Part shown: piece after piece, positions 46,182 to 56,132 of the stretch | Position numbering within the stretch: position 1 is the first letter of the stretch | Layout: every line of letters starts with the position of its first letter | Origin: Bradyrhizobium nivariense | GTDB taxonomy: Bacteria; Pseudomonadota; Alphaproteobacteria; Rhizobiales; Xanthobacteraceae | Direction: 5' to 3' | DNA: 64,000 nucleotides | Assembly (NCBI RefSeq): GCF_029846715.1 | Contig: NZ_JARVWW010000041.1 | Location: forward strand, 1 to 64,000 | Program-made: the position numbers and the translations under genes | Notes under the pieces: model-generated | Databases searched by the model: none | What the model was told of the DNA's origin: nothing | The model's input: only the letters and a program-made list of their open reading frames with translations

Positions 46182-46514
46182 ATGACGACGGACGGAATCC
46201 TTGCGCGATTGAACAAGGCCTCAGCGGCAGAGGAGTTTTTTGAGCTGCTCGGCGTCGAGTACGAGGCGGAAATCGTCAACGTGGCGAGGCTGCACATTCT
46301 GCGTCGCATGGGTCAATACCTCGCGGGCGAGACGTTGACCGGTGCATCCGATCCCGACATCGCCTTGCGCTGCAAATCCACACTTGAGCGCGCCTATGCC
46401 GACTTCGTCACGTCCTCCCCCATCGAACAACGCGTATTCAAGGTCCTAAAGGATGCGGCCGCACAACGACCCAACAAGCATCGAGCATTGGTCCAGCTCG
46501 GTTCCTTGGAATGA
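46182..46514 (+). CDS. nifW: NifW, nitrogenase stabilising/protective protein
   Basis: NifW, 110 aa, usual size. ASAAEEFFELLGVEYEAEIV, NVARLHILRRMGQYL and SPIEQRVFKVLKDAAAQRP are clear family segments. It is thought to protect the MoFe protein from oxygen. GGAGG lies 7 bases before ATG 46182, right after the nifV stop, so it is co-translated with nifV. Confidence 0.93.
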   Translation: MTTDGILARLNKASAAEEFFELLGVEYEAEIVNVARLHILRRMGQYLAGETLTGASDPDIALRCKSTLERAYADFVTSSPIEQRVFKVLKDAAAQRPNKHRALVQLGSLE

Positions 46515-46952
46515 ATTGAGTTTACCGGTCGTGCACTCGCCCGTGTAAGTTCACGGAGCCTGCCGCCACGCAGAGCGTCGATTCAAGCCGAAGTTGAAGC
46601 TACGGCCAGCGGATCCGCAGATGTTACTCTCGGCTCCTTGAGGGCCAATCGCGGCTTGGCCCGCGTATGTCCAGCGTTTGAAGCTGGTGGCCAGGGTGCA
46701 CCTATCTCCTGTGACCGTACGCCGGCGGCGGGGAGCACACATTGGGCAAGGAAAGCACATCAAGGTCGGATGACCGCCTTCTGTCGCCTTCCGGACATGC
46801 GTCAGCACCGCTATCGAACGTTGCGATCGTCCTCGCGAGAGGCTGCCAATCCGATTTCCTTCAGCAGGATTCTGCACTGGCGGCCAATTTTCATCGCATG
46901 CGCATTTGGTACGACATTTGCTGACATATGCTCGGCTAGTCCGGAGAAGCGC
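46515..46952. other. Intergenic between nifW and the fixA relic
   Basis: 440 bases without a recognised gene. A small frame (46638-47027 plus) has no family match. Confidence 0.4.
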
Positions 46953-47640
46953 ATGCACATCTTGATCCGCATCGAGTTCCTTTTTGACGCCGCGCAGGTT
47001 TGCGCGCGCTGTCTGCCGGCACAATGATGCGTCGCCAGGCCAAAGCCATGGTCGCGTGTCCGGCTGAGCTGAAAGCTGCGCTCGATGTGCGCCAAAGGTT
47101 CGTCGACGAAATCACCGCCGTTGGCCGATCCGTGGCCGAGGTTCGGCGGCGGCAGCTCTTGCTCTCCAGCGCCGGTCGTGCGGCGCCGTTGACCGGCGGC
47201 TTGACCGCCGGCGCTCCTGCCCTCGGCAAGAGTTGCGGGGCTCTCGCTGCAATCGGCAGGATCTCGAGCCCATTCGGAGCAGTGGATCGCGTTTTCACCG
47301 GCAAGCACGCGTCCCACAATGATACCAGCCGAGCTTCTTGCAGGTCCTCGATCCGTTCCAGCTCGGTTGCATCTCGACGATGAGGGGAACCCATCCATCG
47401 GCTCACGTGACCGTGCGCTTGGATGCCACACCAGCGCCCATTGCCAAATGGTGGCCCCAGAATGCCGAACCCGGAAAGAACCCGAAACGCGCTTCCGGGG
47501 TCATCCACACATCGACCGATGTCTGTCTCGGCCCGCGCTGCTGCCAGCAGGTGCTGGCACAATGACGGCGGGCACCCGGTTGAAAATTTAACTGAGATCT
47601 TCAAGCGCGAAGTCGAAGCTCAAAGGCGGAGCACGCTGCG
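46953..47640 (+). pseudogene. fixA relic (electron transfer flavoprotein beta)
   Basis: From ATG 46953, after GGAG, the sequence reads MHILIRIEFLFDAAQVCA (fixA: MHIVVCIKQVPDSAQIRV). In a second frame MMRRQAKAMVACPAELKAAL and DVRQRFVDEITAVG follow (TNTIMRQGVP, PYDL, ALELRD-FG-EVTVL), then RISSPFGAVDRVFTGKHASH (KI--FGPPDIVFTGKQTID). Later segments are less certain. Many stops and frame changes. It sits where fixA is in a fixABCX operon. Since FixBCX need FixA, a working fixA should exist elsewhere, as in Bradyrhizobium where fixA follows nifA. Confidence 0.6.
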
Positions 47641-47676
47641 CTGGCGAGCCGCTACTGAACACGGATAGGAGTACAC

Positions 47677-48813
47677 ATGATGAGCACCGCACCCAAAAGC
47701 ATGAGCACCGCACCCAAAAGCGCAGCTCCGGCCGCGGGTGGTGGTCGCGCGGCGACCAAGAGGGAGCTGCCCGAACGATTTAAGGCCTATCGGCACGTCT
47801 GGGTCTTCATCGAGCAGGAACGCGGGGTTGTGCACCCCGTCTCCTGGGAGCTGATGGGGGCCGGCCGCCGACTCGCCGATAAGCTCAACGTTGACCTCGC
47901 CGCGGTCGTCATTGGCCCGGTCGGGGAGACAACGCAGCAGGCCGTCGCCGAATCCTTCTGCTACGGCGGCGACCTCGCCTATATCGTCGCAGACAATCTC
48001 TTGGCCGATTATCGCAACGAATCCTATACCAAGGCCCTGTCTGAGCTGGTCAACATTTACAAGCCGGAAATCCTACTCCTTGGGGCAACTACACTCGGCC
48101 GCGATCTCGCCGGCTCAGTGGCCACCACACTGCTCACCGGCCTCACCGCCGACTGCACCGAGCTCGATGTCGATGCCGACGGCTCGCTTGCAGCGACCCG
48201 GCCGACCTTTGGCGGCTCACTGTTGTGCACGATCTATACACTCAATTATCGTCCACAGATGGCAACCGTCCGCCCGCGCGTGATGCCAATGCCCGAGCGC
48301 GTGACGGGCGCCGTCTCGCGCGTGATCTCGCATCCGCTCGGGCTTGTAGAAGAGGATATCGTCACAAAAGTCCTGTCGTTCCTGCCGGACCGCGATTCTA
48401 CGAAGTCCAACCTTGCCTATGCCGACGTGGTCGTTGCTGGAGGGCTTGGTCTGGGATCGCCCGAGAACTTCCAACTCGTACAGCAGCTCGCAGACGTGCT
48501 TGGCGCCGAATATGGCTGCTCGCGGCCGCTGGTCCAAAAGGGTTGGGTCACCTCGGACCAGCAAATCGGCCAGACCGGGAAAACCATTCGGCCAAAGCTC
48601 TATATCGCGGCCGGTATTTCCGGGGCGATCCAGCATCGCGTCGGCGTGGAGGGGAGCGACCTCATCGTTGCCATCAACACCGATAAGAACGCCCCGATCT
48701 TCGACTTCGCCCATATCGGCATCGTCACCGACGCGATTCGACTGTTGCCGGCATTGACCTCTGCATTCCGCGCGCGGCTGTCGCCGCACTCGCACGACCG
48801 CATCGCCGGCTAG
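47677..48813 (+). CDS. fixB: FixB, electron transfer flavoprotein alpha-type
   Basis: FixB (378 aa) pairs with FixA to form an electron-bifurcating flavoprotein that passes electrons to nitrogenase in FixABCX. KAYRHVWVFIEQERGVVHPV at the start of the domain, ILLLGATTLGRDLAGSVATT, GLTADCTELDVD, and the FAD domain LVQKGWVTSDQQIGQTGKTI and LYIAAGISGAIQHRVG. AGGAG lies 8 bases before 47677. The N-terminus contains a duplicated MSTAPKS. Length and motifs are normal otherwise. Confidence 0.95.
   Translation: MMSTAPKSMSTAPKSAAPAAGGGRAATKRELPERFKAYRHVWVFIEQERGVVHPVSWELMGAGRRLADKLNVDLAAVVIGPVGETTQQAVAESFCYGGDLAYIVADNLLADYRNESYTKALSELVNIYKPEILLLGATTLGRDLAGSVATTLLTGLTADCTELDVDADGSLAATRPTFGGSLLCTIYTLNYRPQMATVRPRVMPMPERVTGAVSRVISHPLGLVEEDIVTKVLSFLPDRDSTKSNLAYADVVVAGGLGLGSPENFQLVQQLADVLGAEYGCSRPLVQKGWVTSDQQIGQTGKTIRPKLYIAAGISGAIQHRVGVEGSDLIVAINTDKNAPIFDFAHIGIVTDAIRLLPALTSAFRARLSPHSHDRIAG
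47680..47721 (+). repeat. Tandem 21-bp repeat in the fixB start
   Basis: ATGAGCACCGCACCCAAAAG(C) occurs twice without a gap (47680-47700, 47701-47721), giving MSTAPKSMSTAPKS. An in-frame slippage duplication; two possible starts result. Confidence 0.95.
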
Positions 48814-48824
48814 GGGAGCTTATT

Positions 48825-50132
48825 ATGATCGAGGAAAGATTCGACGCGATTGTCGTCGGTGCTGGCATGGGCGGGAATGCGGCGGCGCTTACCATGGCCG
48901 AGCGGGGCCTCAAAGTGCTGCAGCTGGAGCGCGGGGAGTACTCGGGGTCGAAGAACGTGCAGGGCGCCATCCTTTATGCCGACATGCTGGAGAAGCTGAT
49001 CCCGAATTTCCGAGAAGATGCGCCACTTGAGCGGCATCTGGTCGAGCAACGCTTCTGGATCGTGGACGAGCGTTCGCACACGGGGCTTCACTATCGCTCC
49101 GATGATTTCAATGAGGAGAAGCCGAACCGCTACACGATCATCCGGGCCCAATTCGATAAATGGTTCTCGCAGAAGGTTCGCGAGGCCGGCGCCACGGTGC
49201 TCTGCGAGACCACGGTGACCGAGCTCCTCCGGGATTCCCATGGGAGGGTCGTCGGGGTCCGAACAGACCGCGATGGGGGAGAAATCCATGCAGATGTCGT
49301 CGTGCTGGCGGAGGGGGTGAACGGGGTGCTCGGGACGCGTGCAGGCTTAAGAGGGCGGCCGAAAGCGGATAAGGTGGCACTCGCGGTCAAGGAAATGCAC
49401 TTCCTGTCGCGCGAGACAATCGATGCTCGCTTCAATCTCAAGGGCGACGAGGGGCTCGTCATCGAAGCCGCCGGAACCATCTCCCGCGGCATGACCGGTA
49501 TGGGTTTCATCTATGCCAACAAGGAATGCATCTCGCTGGGTATTGGGTGTCTCGTTGCCGACTTCCAGCGTACCGGCGAGACGCCCTACGGCCTGCTGGA
49601 GAGCTTCAAGCGTCACCCCTCGGTCGCGCCGCTGATCGAGGGTTCGGAAGTAAAGGAGTATTCCGCGCATTTGATCCCCGAAGGTGGGTACAAGGCCATC
49701 CCTCAGCTTTGTGGGGAGGGCTGGGTCGTCGTTGGAGACGCAGCCCAGCTCAACAACGCCATCCATCGCGAGGGGTCCAACCTGGCGATGACCTCCGGCC
49801 GTATCGCGGCGGAAGCGATATGTCTCATCAAATCGCGAAAAGCTCCAATGACGGCCAAAAACCTTTCACTTTACAACAACATGCTGAACGGTTCCTTCGT
49901 GATCAAGGACCTGAAGAAGTACAAGGATATGCCGGCACTGTTGCATACCCACTCCCAGAACTTTTTTCTCACATATCCGCAGCTCTTCTCGAAGGCGATG
50001 CAGGACTACGTGCGCGTCGACGGCACACCAAAGCTCGAGAAGGAGAAGCTGATGCTCAAGTCGTTCATCAAGGCGCGGTCATGGAGTGGACTGTTCAGCG
50101 ATGCCCTGCGCATTGCCCGGGCCTGGCGCTGA
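48825..50132 (+). CDS. fixC: FixC, flavoprotein of the FixABCX complex
   Basis: FixC (435 aa) is an ETF-ubiquinone-oxidoreductase-like FAD protein that accepts electrons from FixAB and passes them to quinone at the membrane. FAD site IVVGAGMGGNAAALTMAERG at the N-terminus, ELLRDSHGRVVGVRTDRDGG, and GWVVVGDAAQLNNAIHREGS (second FAD-binding motif). AGGGGAGC lies upstream. It follows fixB by 11 bases and overlaps fixX by one base. Confidence 0.96.
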   Translation: MIEERFDAIVVGAGMGGNAAALTMAERGLKVLQLERGEYSGSKNVQGAILYADMLEKLIPNFREDAPLERHLVEQRFWIVDERSHTGLHYRSDDFNEEKPNRYTIIRAQFDKWFSQKVREAGATVLCETTVTELLRDSHGRVVGVRTDRDGGEIHADVVVLAEGVNGVLGTRAGLRGRPKADKVALAVKEMHFLSRETIDARFNLKGDEGLVIEAAGTISRGMTGMGFIYANKECISLGIGCLVADFQRTGETPYGLLESFKRHPSVAPLIEGSEVKEYSAHLIPEGGYKAIPQLCGEGWVVVGDAAQLNNAIHREGSNLAMTSGRIAAEAICLIKSRKAPMTAKNLSLYNNMLNGSFVIKDLKKYKDMPALLHTHSQNFFLTYPQLFSKAMQDYVRVDGTPKLEKEKLMLKSFIKARSWSGLFSDALRIARAWR

Positions 50133-50467
50133 TGACAAAGCAGATGACGATGAACGAAGGAGCCAAAAACGTGCCGAGCGAGCCATCCGGACGTGTCGAG
50201 GACAAACTATTCTACAACCGATATCTCGTTGATTCCGGCCCCGCCCATATCAAGGTGCGGCCGCACACCACGCCATCGCCGCGGCTCTTGTCGATGCTGA
50301 AGGCCTGCCCTGCGCGGTGCTACGAGCTCAACGATAAAGGCCATGTTGAGGTTACAGTCGACGGGTGTATCGAGTGCGGCACCTGCCGGGTAATCTGCGA
50401 AGAAAGCGGTGATATCGAGTGGAGCTACCCACGCGGAGGTTACGGTGTTCTATTCAAGTTTGGCTGA
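50132..50467 (+). CDS. fixX: FixX, ferredoxin-like protein
   Basis: Ferredoxin-type partner of FixC. CPARCYELN and CIECGTCRVICEESG give the cysteines for the iron-sulfur cluster; IEWSYPRGGYGVLFKFG is the typical FixX end. The start at 50132 overlaps the fixC stop (TGATG); ATG at 50144 and 50150 are in-frame alternatives giving about 105 aa, close to the usual 98. Last gene of the fix operon. Confidence 0.94.
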   Translation: MTKQMTMNEGAKNVPSEPSGRVEDKLFYNRYLVDSGPAHIKVRPHTTPSPRLLSMLKACPARCYELNDKGHVEVTVDGCIECGTCRVICEESGDIEWSYPRGGYGVLFKFG

Positions 50468-50485
50468 AGGTCCAGGGAAGGACCT
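50468..50485 (+). terminator. Possible stem-loop after fixX
   Basis: AGGTCC / GGACCT with a 6-base loop directly after the fixX stop. No T-run follows, so its role as terminator is weak. Confidence 0.3.
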
Positions 50486-51039
50486 GACCTTGGCCCGATC
50501 CAGCGTTCTCTGCAACGAGATCACGCGCGACATCGAGATTTCACCCGGGCACATTTACGGGTCGTAATCTTTCCATCTACCGGGCGGGCCCTTGCGTGCT
50601 GGACAACCGCAGCTTGTCACGTTTCGCGATAATATGCCCGAAGATAACCAAAGCGAGCGGATCCGAAGCAAGGGGGCCGCATTCGCAAGATTCGATCGTC
50701 CATCTCGTATCTGGTCGACGGATCCTGCTTCTCTTGCCCAACTCTCTGGTCGGTTTGGTCCTCTTTGGAAAGGCTGGCGGCGATCCGCCTGCTGCGACCG
50801 CCTCGCGGCGCTGCCCAACACCTGCGTACGAAATGCTCGAAGCTTGACTTCGCTCGCCCATAGCCGCCGACCGACAGCTTAGAAAAGCAAGAGCACATCA
50901 TGGAATTTGCGCCATCCAGAGTCCTTTGCGCGACCGCCGGCTCCGCGATCGTCAGGCGGGCTGCGCACATGCAGCACACAATTTTGCACTTTCATTCGGC
51001 TGTATCGCCGGGATATATCGTCGGCCGGAGAGCATAGCC
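50486..51039. other. Intergenic after fixX
   Basis: No recognised gene in about 550 bases. GGAGAG just before 51040 is the ribosome binding site of the next gene. No sigma-54 promoter found. Confidence 0.4.
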
Positions 51040-51564
51040 ATGGTTCGAGTACAAAAGAGCAGGGCAGCCGCTAACGCGCGGCGAGCAGAGGCACGTCGTC
51101 AGAGTTCGGCTGGTGACATCCAGGCGCGCATAGCCGAACTGAGAGGTTTGCCGCGCGAGGAGCTCGCGGATGCGGTGTTCATGCTCTCGATGAATGCAAG
51201 ACGGCAGGGTGAGTTGATACGGCAGGCGATCGAGAAGCGCGCCGAGTTCGACCTCGACTTTGATGCGCCGGCGAATGCCGATTTGGCGACCTATCTCGCC
51301 AATGATATAGTCTCGTTTCTACGCCGCCACGCTGCCAAACTTCCGAGCTTGCTGGATGTCTTGATTCAGCGAGCGCCTGACGTCTGCTTCACCGTCCATC
51401 GGGAGGAGGCCGTTTCGCTGCTCGCCGCAATTATTCGCGAACAGCGGCTCGAAGGAATCCTTGAAGGTCTCAGGCTCGCCGGGCTCTTGAACACGCCAGC
51501 GAAGGATCGCCATGCCGGGATCGGTTCGGAAGCGGATTTGAGTGGAGCTGCCGACCCCGCGTGA
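51040..51564 (+). CDS. Hypothetical protein
   Basis: A 174-aa protein I do not recognise. The N-terminus is rich in A, R and Q (KSRAAANARRAEARRQSS), then mainly alpha-helical (AELRGLPREELADAVFMLSM, ADLATYLANDIVSFLRRHAA). No signal peptide or membrane segment. Start ATG 51040 has GGAGAG at a good distance. It follows the fix operon by 0.6 kb on the same strand; no link to nitrogen fixation is visible. Confidence 0.6.
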   Translation: MVRVQKSRAAANARRAEARRQSSAGDIQARIAELRGLPREELADAVFMLSMNARRQGELIRQAIEKRAEFDLDFDAPANADLATYLANDIVSFLRRHAAKLPSLLDVLIQRAPDVCFTVHREEAVSLLAAIIREQRLEGILEGLRLAGLLNTPAKDRHAGIGSEADLSGAADPA

Positions 51565-52159
51565 ATGTCCAGGGCCTTTGCGGGGACACGCCCTGCAGCT
51601 GAAATGTCCACTCGGAACGGGGATCTCAAAAATCTCGGCGCCTGCTTGCGAGGCCAAAACCGCGTCGAAAGTCGCGGCGCAGTTCCTTTGTTGCGCCAGA
51701 GCGGCGAAACGCGCCGCTCAACTCAGCGAGGCGCTCTGGTTGAAATCGGCCGTTCCGCTAGTCGCTGGGTGCGCGCTGGTGGAGGACTCGAGAAGGTCTA
51801 GCAAATGTTCCGCGACCCAGTCGACAATAGCAGACAAGCTCAGAGGCGGTCCGCTGCAAACTGGGCAAAGGACCATCTCGCGTGGCGCTGGATCGCCGAG
51901 ATGAACGCTCCGCCACGCGTCTGCCATACACCCATAATCTCTATACCGGGGAAATGCGCCGAACTCGCTCGGCTATTCGCTGGATTCGCGAGCCGCACAG
52001 ACCTCGCCGAACCTCGCGCCACGAACACGGCGAAGACCTGGCCGAAACTTGCGGCTGAGTGCGGCGGAGCGCCGCGTCGCACGCGAATGCCGGCCAAGTC
52101 GGTCAACAAGCCCGCTCAAAGCCCACGCAAGCGCCTTGCGTGCTACGAGTAGCCGCACT
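51565..52159. other. 0.6-kb stretch without a recognised gene
   Basis: A 115-codon frame at 51805-52152 (plus) is open but has no recognisable domain. Nothing else seen. Confidence 0.35.
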
Positions 52160-52474
52160 TTAGTGAGCTGCTGTAATAATTTGAAAGCATCCGATCGCAA
52201 CTTCCATCACGATCAGCACGACTATAACCCACTCAAGACGCAGCGAGCGCCGTGTGTCGATGATGTCCGTCAGTGCGTTAGCCGTTCCGGAGATGGCCGA
52301 CAGCTTGCGGTCAAGCATCTCAAGACGCTCCTTCACTTGGTATTCGTCTTTCAGACGCGAATAGAGCCGCTCGAGCTCCGGCTTCTCCCAGAGTGCGTCG
52401 GGCTTTTCGGCAATCGCGACGCGGCCCGCGACGCGCTGCTGAACCAGGAGCGCATTGCCGATCAATTGGAGAAT
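52160..52474 (-). pseudogene. DUF155 (RMD1/YagE family) protein, C-terminal part
   Basis: The last 104 residues of a DUF155 protein: PDALWEKPELERLYSRLKDE, ERLEMLDRKLSAISGTANAL, TDIIDTRRSLRLEWVIVVLI followed by the C-terminal membrane helix. The N-terminal two thirds are missing; upstream sequence in the same frame (to 52963) does not resemble the family. Possibly truncated by a mobile element. Confidence 0.72.
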
Positions 52475-53113
52475 GCCCTTGCACCGCCGCGGCGTCCGGC
52501 CGCCTTCGGCTAGTTCACCGTCCCCGCCGTCGGTCCACTGGTAGATTCCCCTTTTTGCCAGAGCGGACCGGTGTGCACTCAGCCTTCGCTCCGTCTGCGA
52601 CATTTCGACAGCAAGAGCTATCCCAGAAGAACGCCGTGCCTGGATTGATCGTGGTGTTGACCATGCTTGCACTGTGCACCATCGTCTGACTCCGGCAAGC
52701 GAGCTTTCGTGGCCGCCGGGAGCATCAGCCGCACAGCTGGCGGCGCATTGCTGTTCCATTCGCACGGCGATCTCGGCAGCGAATTGTTCGTGCCATTCCG
52801 GGTGTGCTATCGTGCCAGACGCGATGGCCGGGCACGCGGATTGGCGACTGGCGTATCGTCCGCACCCTGGGCTTTCGCATTGCGACACTGAGGGTCGGGG
52901 CCAGCAGGTCTCGGCCCAGAGGGCTTGCATCGGCATCTGGTTCATGGCGACTCTTCTGGCCACACCATCACCCCGCCATTCTCGGCGCCGTATCCTCGGC
53001 GGTGCGCTGGGAACGCGGCCAGCTCAATTGTCTATGCCTGGACAATCACGGTGCCGGCCTCGGCGATTGTTGCGGCGCTGACCTGGTGGGCGTCAATGCT
53101 TTCCATGTTCTCG
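52475..53113. other. 0.64-kb stretch without a recognised gene
   Basis: Frames are open on both strands but none is recognised. It separates two broken genes and is probably scrap. Confidence 0.35.
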
Positions 53114-53427
53114 TCAGGACACGAACTTCAGCCCGACAATGCCGGCGACGATCAGTCCCATGCTGGCAAGGCGAAACGCGGCGGCTGGCTGCCCGAAGAG
53201 CATAATGCCGAGCGCTGCGGTCCCGACCGCACCAATGCCGGTCAAGACCGCATAGGCAGTTCCAATGGGCAGCGTCTTCAGGGCAACGCCGAGCAGGATC
53301 ACGCCGCCGGCCATTGCCGCGAGCGGGAGCACGGACGGAAAGAGCTTGCTGAAGCCTCGGTGTATTTGAGGCCGATTGCGCAGCCGACCTCCAGCAGGCC
53401 CGCGACCAACAAAATGCTCCAGGCCGT
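53114..53427 (-). pseudogene. Small multidrug resistance (SMR/SugE-type) gene, broken
   Basis: The second part (53114-53332) reads LPLAAMAGGVILLGVALKTL, PIGTAYAVLTGIGAVGTAAL and so on, typical of SMR exporters. The first part, in another frame, is AWSILLVAGLLEVGCAIGLK followed by YTE. One base is missing near 53355 and the start codon is ACG (53427) where ATG is expected. So the four-helix protein cannot be made. Confidence 0.8.
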
Positions 53428-53537
53428 GGCGACCCTCCCTTCATGGCAGGGTCGTCCCCGCGGCTGATGATGAGCTGGCCGCCCTCGCCAAAGCTTGCGA
53501 TTCGCTTCGATCGGGCAGGGTCAACTTCTCTCAAACA

Positions 53538-54401
53538 TCAGCATTGCAACGTTATTGGCTCGGCGAATTTACACGATCGACAAAGCAGAAAGCCGTCCGC
53601 TCCGTTCATGCGATCGGAAATCTCGGAAAAACTCGCGCCTTCGAAGAGATCCTTGTACGTGTCGCGGAGGAGGTTGCCCAAAACATGTCGTCGCTCGAAG
53701 TCCATGCAGCAGAAAGTAACGTCGCCGTTTGGGAGAAGAACATTGCGATATTGCCGTTCGTCAGGACACGCCAGTGCTCCGACGAGTGGCTGTCGTGCTC
53801 CAACCACCTTGAGCTCGCCGCTGCCAGCCCTGCTGCGCGGCGGACGCGAGCGGACCAGCACTTCCTCAGGAATGATGTCGACAAGTTCTGGATGAACCTC
53901 GCCCCTGACTATGAAGAGCAATGATGAAATGTCGGAATCGACAAGTTGTCGCATCAAATCGACATAGTTGCGCCTGACGAGACTACTATCCATGTGTGTG
54001 CCGTCATCAAAAACATGCACCAGGAAAACGCGGAACTGCAGCGCAAGCAAGCGTCGTAGATCCCGGCCGTTCATTCCTACCAGGCTTGTTAAAATCCGGA
54101 TGCCATGGCCACACGCGTAGGCGTGCTCAACCATTTCGGTGCAAGCTGGATTGAGCCAAGGCTCGGAGTAGCCGGAAAAGCTGATGTCGACAGCTGCTGG
54201 TACGCGCGCCAGGCACCGCTTGAAATCTTGGAGAGAGAGATCCATCACGTCGGATATTTCTCTCTGGCGTTCGGCAAACTTGTCCTGCGGGCAATAAGAA
54301 CATCCGACGACACAGCCCGTTGTCGTAGTTACCTCCAAAACCCTGCCGCCAGTGATTGCAGAACGCAGTTCCTGTCGAGCCGTCGCTTCCATATTGTCCA
54401 C
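53538..54401 (-). CDS. Radical SAM/SPASM-like protein
   Basis: A 287-aa radical SAM enzyme. The 4Fe-4S motif C-x3-C-x2-C is at C30, C34, C37 (GCVVGCSYCP), followed by ISFSGYSEPWLNP, a typical G-E-P strand. The C-terminus has CC (TFCCMDF) and CRSC (LLCRSCKF), a reduced SPASM-like auxiliary cluster site. The start is GTG 54401 or ATG 54392. It lies alone, with no peptide precursor or partner seen; neighbours are an SMR relic and an IS5 relic. Function unknown; radical SAM/SPASM enzymes include peptide and sugar modifiers. Confidence 0.8.
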   Translation of the reverse strand: MDNMEATARQELRSAITGGRVLEVTTTTGCVVGCSYCPQDKFAERQREISDVMDLSLQDFKRCLARVPAAVDISFSGYSEPWLNPACTEMVEHAYACGHGIRILTSLVGMNGRDLRRLLALQFRVFLVHVFDDGTHMDSSLVRRNYVDLMRQLVDSDISSLLFIVRGEVHPELVDIIPEEVLVRSRPPRSRAGSGELKVVGARQPLVGALACPDERQYRNVLLPNGDVTFCCMDFERRHVLGNLLRDTYKDLFEGASFSEISDRMNGADGFLLCRSCKFAEPITLQC

Positions 54402-54870
54402 TTGCCGCGCTCCACTGTTTGGAAGAAAGAGATCTTGAGGGAAGGTCGATTTGAATCCCTCAAGCCGGATCGCTCACGCATCATTCTCGATGCGCCGCTG
54501 ATCGTCGCTATGCGGCACGGTCGCAAACTCGGCCGCGACAGATAAAGTCAGCACCGCGGCTCTCCCCCGTCACCGCCGTCGACCAGCAGGGTCGGGCGGC
54601 TGCCGAGTGCACATGCATGGGTGGGTTGATCTAACGTCTCGTTTATTCCAACAAGCATCACTCATGCCATTGGCGCTATTGTGTCCACAAGTCGAAACGT
54701 CCGTGAAAATGTCGTCACAACTGCGCGATAGGAGGCGTAACTCTACCCAACCGATATCGTGCAATGTGACGCGACGTGCGATTCAAGCTCTCTGCGAAAT
54801 GAGTGAAGGCAGCCTTATGAAATCTAAGGTACTGCCGCCACCTCAAGCACGTCGGGATGTATTGGCATCA
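54402..54870. other. Intergenic ahead of radical SAM gene
   Basis: 470 bases without a recognised gene; holds the promoter region of the minus-strand radical SAM gene. No sigma-54 site found. Confidence 0.35.
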
Positions 54871-55783
54871 CAGGGTCGGAGACGGCGGGAGGCGGTGCAT
54901 TGACACCTCTCGTACGTGGTTTGTTTCTCGAGGCGAGCGGTATCGTGCGTCGGGCTCGCCTCGAGCGCCACGTGATTCTCTTGCGTCCGTGTTCTTGATT
55001 CGGGGGGCAAGAGAATGCGCGCGGGTTTGTTTTGGCTGAATGACAGGCAATGGGCTCGTATCGAACCTCATCTGCCGACGGGACTGACGGGGCCGGATCG
55101 GGACGACGATCGGCCCATCATCAGCGGTATTGTTCACATCCTGCAATCGGGTGCGGGATGGCGTGATTGTCCGCGCGAATACGGTCCTTACACGACGATC
55201 TTCGCTTCAATCGCTGGGCCAAGCGCGAACGATGGTGCGCAATCTTTCAAGCACTGGCCAAAACCTGGCAAAGATGCCGTCGTGCTGTCGCTCGACTCGA
55301 CTTCGATCAAAGCTCATCGGTGTGCCTCCGGCGGAAAAGGGGGGAGCACAATCAGGCAATCGGCCGCTCGCGGGAGGCCGTACGACAAAAATCCATGCGC
55401 TGAGCGGCCCGCTCTGCCGACCGCTCGTCCTGCATCTGACCCCAGGTCAGGATGCCCACATCGCTGCCGCGCCCGATGTTCTGGCGCTCGCACCACCCAT
55501 GAGCGCGCTTCTCGCAGACAAAGGGTAGGACGGGGACAACCTTCGCGCCGAAATCGCTGGTCGCGGCGCCAAGCGCGTCATTCCCAATAAATCCAACCGT
55601 GTCGTCATTCATCGCTTCAACAAGCGCACCTACAGAGGCCGAAATGTCATCGAACGCTGCTTTTGCCGGCTCAATGACTTGCGCCGCATCGCCACACGAT
55701 CCGACAAGCTCGCCCGGATTTTTTGGCCGCTGTTGAGCTCGCCGCTCTCGTCGCATATTGGCTCAATTGAGTCTGGACCCTGG
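54871..55783 (+). mobile_element. IS5-family (IS427 group) element, broken
   Basis: Transposase pieces on the plus strand from about 55015: LFWLNDRQWARIEPHLPTGL, PIISGIVHILQSGAGWRDCP, LSLDSTSIKAHRCASGGKGG, then in another frame GRTTKIHALSGPLCRPLVLH and, in a third, PNKSNRVVIHRFNKRTYRGR and NVIERCFCRLNDLRRIATR. Frameshifts inactivate it. CAGGGTC at 54871 and its inverted copy at 55777-55783 could be the ends; no target duplication was found. Confidence 0.75.
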
Positions 55784-56132
55784 TTTGCTGTAAGCGCGGC
55801 ATGGACCGTGAAATCCTCTCGCAGCAGTTGGCGGTAGCCCACCGCAAGTCTCCCAGGGCGCCGCGCGCATTGCCAAAAAGGAATTGCCTTCAACCCAGAT
55901 CAAGTCCGTGGGCAAGGTCCGGATGCGTCAGATCCCTCGATCCTTGTCCGCTTTCTGACAGCGGTGCACAAAGCTGTGAGATTCAAAACAGCGTGCGCCG
56001 TTTGCGCATCGCGAACTGTTTCAAAGCACAATCAGGCGCTTAATGCGCGCGAGGAGCGCTGGCACGGCCCTTGCTCTATCTCGCCGTAGGGCAATAGCGG
56101 TGCGATGCTCAAATCCAAATGGAGGAAAGTGA
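55784..56132. other. Intergenic, possible small relic
   Basis: A frame beginning MDREILSQQLAVAHRK at 55801 looks like the start of a small coiled-coil rhizobial protein but degenerates quickly. No firm call. Confidence 0.3.

Noticed and set aside
49526..50131. Long plus-strand frame before fixX as part of FixX
   Set aside because: It lies inside fixC in another frame; FixX proper is about 100 residues.
52475..52963. N-terminal extension of the DUF155 fragment
   Set aside because: Open frame but composition and sequence do not resemble DUF155 or any family I know.
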